7,597 nucleotides of DNA. Source: Planctomycetota bacterium. GTDB taxonomy: Bacteria > Planctomycetota > Phycisphaerae > WQYP01. Below are positions 5,743 to 7,597 of this stretch, one piece after another. The position numbers were made by a program, and so were the translations under genes. How positions within the stretch are numbered: the stretch's first letter is position 1; every line of letters starts with the position of its first letter. The notes below the pieces were generated by a model, which was not told the origin of the DNA, did not search any database, and worked only from the letters and a program-made list of their open reading frames with translations. The DNA is taken from NCBI GenBank assembly GCA_021805585.1, contig JAJZEY010000385.1:1-7597 (forward strand). The letters are read 5' to 3'.

Positions 5743-7597
5743 ATGGACTATTCGGTCAACCGGCGGGATTTCATTCACTTAGGTTCGGCGGTAATTGTGG
5801 TTGGGGCTGTGGCGACGGACCCTCCGGCTGTTGGACGACCGCAACGCGAAGACCTGGCGTTGAATCGGCCGGTTACGGTTTCGTCAGTATTTTACGGGCC
5901 GTATCAGGGCGCATTTGCGGTGGATGGAAGCCCGCATTCCTGGTGGGCAAGTGCGGCGGCGGATCCGCAATATCTGATTGTTGATTTGCAGGCGGACTGT
6001 ACGATTGAATCGGTGCGAATCGAATTTGTCCATGAACTTGGCGATCCGGTTCCACAGCCAACACGCTGGACGCCGGCGCATGATGAACTTGCAGGCTATG
6101 CGGTTCATTACAACGTGCGGGTTTCCGCTGATGGCAAACACTGGCGGACAATATTTCACACCGCCTCGGGCAATGGCGGCACCCTTATTCTAAATTTTAC
6201 GCCCTTCAATGCGCGCTTCGTCCGGCTTGATTCCATGGCCCGGCCGTGGCGGCAATGGGGTGTCGGAATTCGGCATTTTGCCGTGCTTGGTTACTGCGAA
6301 CATCCCCGACCGGCAGCCAGCGGCTGGACCGCTCCGCCGAAGCCCCAAGCGGTTCCGGCGGCCACGCATTTTTCCGTAACCGGCGGAAATTTGGCCGACG
6401 GGTGGCAATTGGCCATGATTGGCCCCGGCGGCACGGCCGCCGAGGGTACGGATATTTCCCGGGTCGGTTTTGACTCAAGCCGCTGGTACGCGGCGGTGGT
6501 GCCCGGAACGGTACTGACCACGCTGGTGGCGGCGAAAACATTCCCGGATCCGCTTTTCGGTTTAAACAACCTGCGGATTCCAGAGGCCTTAAACAAATAC
6601 AGTTGGTGGTATCGCAAAACGTTTACCCTGGATGCCGTGCCGGTCGGCAGACGGATATGGTTGCACGCCGACGGTGTGAACTTCCGGGCTACCTTCTGGC
6701 TGAATGGCAAGCCGACGGGGCGGTTGACGGGTGCGTTTATCCGCGGCGTATTTGACATTACCGATCAGCTGGTAGCGGCGGCCGAAAATGCCCTGGCGGT
6801 GCGGGTAGACCCGGTGCCGCATCCCGGGTTGCCTAATGAAAAATCTTGGAATGTCAGTGCCAGCATCAACGGTGGGCAACCGACGCGCGATGGCCCGACT
6901 TTTTTCTGCACCGTCGGCTGGGACTGGATTTGCGGCATCCGCGATCGAAGTACCGGAATATGGGACCGGATATATTTTAAAAATACCGGTCCGGTTACGC
7001 TGGCCAATCCATTTGTAAAGACCGAATTGCCGCTGCCGGAAACAACCCATGCCACTCTCACGGTAATAGTGGATATCACCAATTCCAGTCCTATCGGCCA
7101 AACCGGCACGTTAAATGGTACGATAGAGGGCATTTCATTTAGCCGAAAGGTGACGCTCGGCCCCGGCGAAGCGCGAACCATAACGCTGGACGCTAAGGAG
7201 TATCCACAACTGGTTATGCCTCAACCGCGGCTGTGGTGGCCCAATGGCTATGGCGAGCCGAATCTGTACCAGTTGAATTTGAAATTTATGATGGATGGTG
7301 GCGTAAGCGATGAGGCTTCGATTGATTTCGGCGTTCGCGCTTTCACTTATGAAAAGCGTCCGGAACTGGTTATTTTGTGCAACGGCGAGCCGATATTTGT
7401 CCGCGGGGGCGATTGGGGCCTGGATGACGCGATGAAAAAGCTGCCGGCTAATCGCATGAACGCCTGGATTCGCATGCACCAGATTGCTAATCTGAATATG
7501 ATTCGCAACTGGACCGGTGAAAGCAACAGCGAGGAATTTTTCGTCCAGTGCGACCGCCATGGAATTATGGTATGGACGGAATTCTGGATGGCGAACC
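5743..7597 (+). CDS. Tat-exported glycoside hydrolase family 2 with N-terminal discoidin domain (cut by right edge)
   Basis: Exported enzyme expected to remove or cleave beta-linked mannosyl or glucosaminyl units from a polysaccharide or glycan. The first 618 codons are present. Residues 6-24 (NRRDFIHLG plus a mild hydrophobic stretch) form a twin-arginine signal. Residues about 37-184 form an F5/8 type C (discoidin, CBM32-like) domain: LALNRPVTVSS, FAVDG, WWAS, VSADGKHW, ARFVRLDS. A GH2 sugar-binding domain follows at about 208-385 (VPGTVLTTL, WWYRKTF, LNGKPTGRLTGAF). GWDWICGIRDRSTGIWDR (392-409) is typical of the plant endo-beta-mannosidase / CsxA exo-glucosaminidase branch. A beta-sandwich comes next, and the TIM barrel begins near 545 (NGEPIFVRGGDW, then LNMIRNW and GIMVWTEFWMAN). 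The acid/base and nucleophile glutamates lie past the window, so activity cannot be judged. Family is firm; substrate is inferred. Confidence 0.92.
   Translation, partial: MDYSVNRRDFIHLGSAVIVVGAVATDPPAVGRPQREDLALNRPVTVSSVFYGPYQGAFAVDGSPHSWWASAAADPQYLIVDLQADCTIESVRIEFVHELGDPVPQPTRWTPAHDELAGYAVHYNVRVSADGKHWRTIFHTASGNGGTLILNFTPFNARFVRLDSMARPWRQWGVGIRHFAVLGYCEHPRPAASGWTAPPKPQAVPAATHFSVTGGNLADGWQLAMIGPGGTAAEGTDISRVGFDSSRWYAAVVPGTVLTTLVAAKTFPDPLFGLNNLRIPEALNKYSWWYRKTFTLDAVPVGRRIWLHADGVNFRATFWLNGKPTGRLTGAFIRGVFDITDQLVAAAENALAVRVDPVPHPGLPNEKSWNVSASINGGQPTRDGPTFFCTVGWDWICGIRDRSTGIWDRIYFKNTGPVTLANPFVKTELPLPETTHATLTVIVDITNSSPIGQTGTLNGTIEGISFSRKVTLGPGEARTITLDAKEYPQLVMPQPRLWWPNGYGEPNLYQLNLKFMMDGGVSDEASIDFGVRAFTYEKRPELVILCNGEPIFVRGGDWGLDDAMKKLPANRMNAWIRMHQIANLNMIRNWTGESNSEEFFVQCDRHGIMVWTEFWMAN

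Noticed and set aside
5454..5744. Minus-strand open frame of 96 codons upstream of the glycosidase
   Set aside because: Basic, low-information translation; it begins in the CATG palindrome of the glycosidase start and reads through the terminator-like hairpin.

Overview
The window holds two divergent blocks of ordinary bacterial genes separated by a structured intergenic region. Every gene can be at least broadly assigned. I see no tRNA, rRNA, insertion sequence, CRISPR array or phage gene.

Left block (minus strand, transcribed from about 4840 down to the left edge): a periplasmic adaptor (membrane fusion protein) of a tripartite efflux pump, a full-length RND inner-membrane transporter that starts 3 nt after it, and, 35 nt further on, the first 155 codons of deoxyribose-phosphate aldolase (deoC), cut by the window edge. 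The tight spacing and lack of a visible terminator suggest one transcript. No TolC-like outer-membrane factor and no regulator gene is inside the window. The catabolic aldolase behind an efflux pump is an unexpected partner.

Middle (4841-5293): 453 bp with no convincing gene. It holds a cluster of GC-rich hairpins, at least part of which resembles a REP-like dispersed repeat, and weak promoter candidates facing both ways.

Right block (plus strand): a very small type IV pilin-like protein (61 aa, mature form predicted at 44 aa), then 263 bp without a convincing gene that end in an intrinsic-terminator-like hairpin only 19 nt before the next start codon. That next gene encodes a Tat-exported, discoidin-domain-bearing glycoside hydrolase family 2 enzyme (endo-beta-mannosidase / exo-beta-glucosaminidase-like). 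It runs off the right edge before its catalytic glutamates.

Organism: a diderm bacterium, since an RND pump needs an outer membrane. Moderate GC, poor Shine-Dalgarno signal at one start, a stray prepilin-type small protein and a Tat-exported polysaccharide hydrolase with a discoidin domain together suggest the Planctomycetota/Verrucomicrobiota/Lentisphaerota group, perhaps Phycisphaerae-like. This is inference from gene content, not a placement. The pump block and the glycosidase block are probably functionally unrelated neighbours. The most interesting points are the leader hairpin before the glycosidase, the ultra-short pilin, the hairpin cluster and the deoC-efflux linkage.
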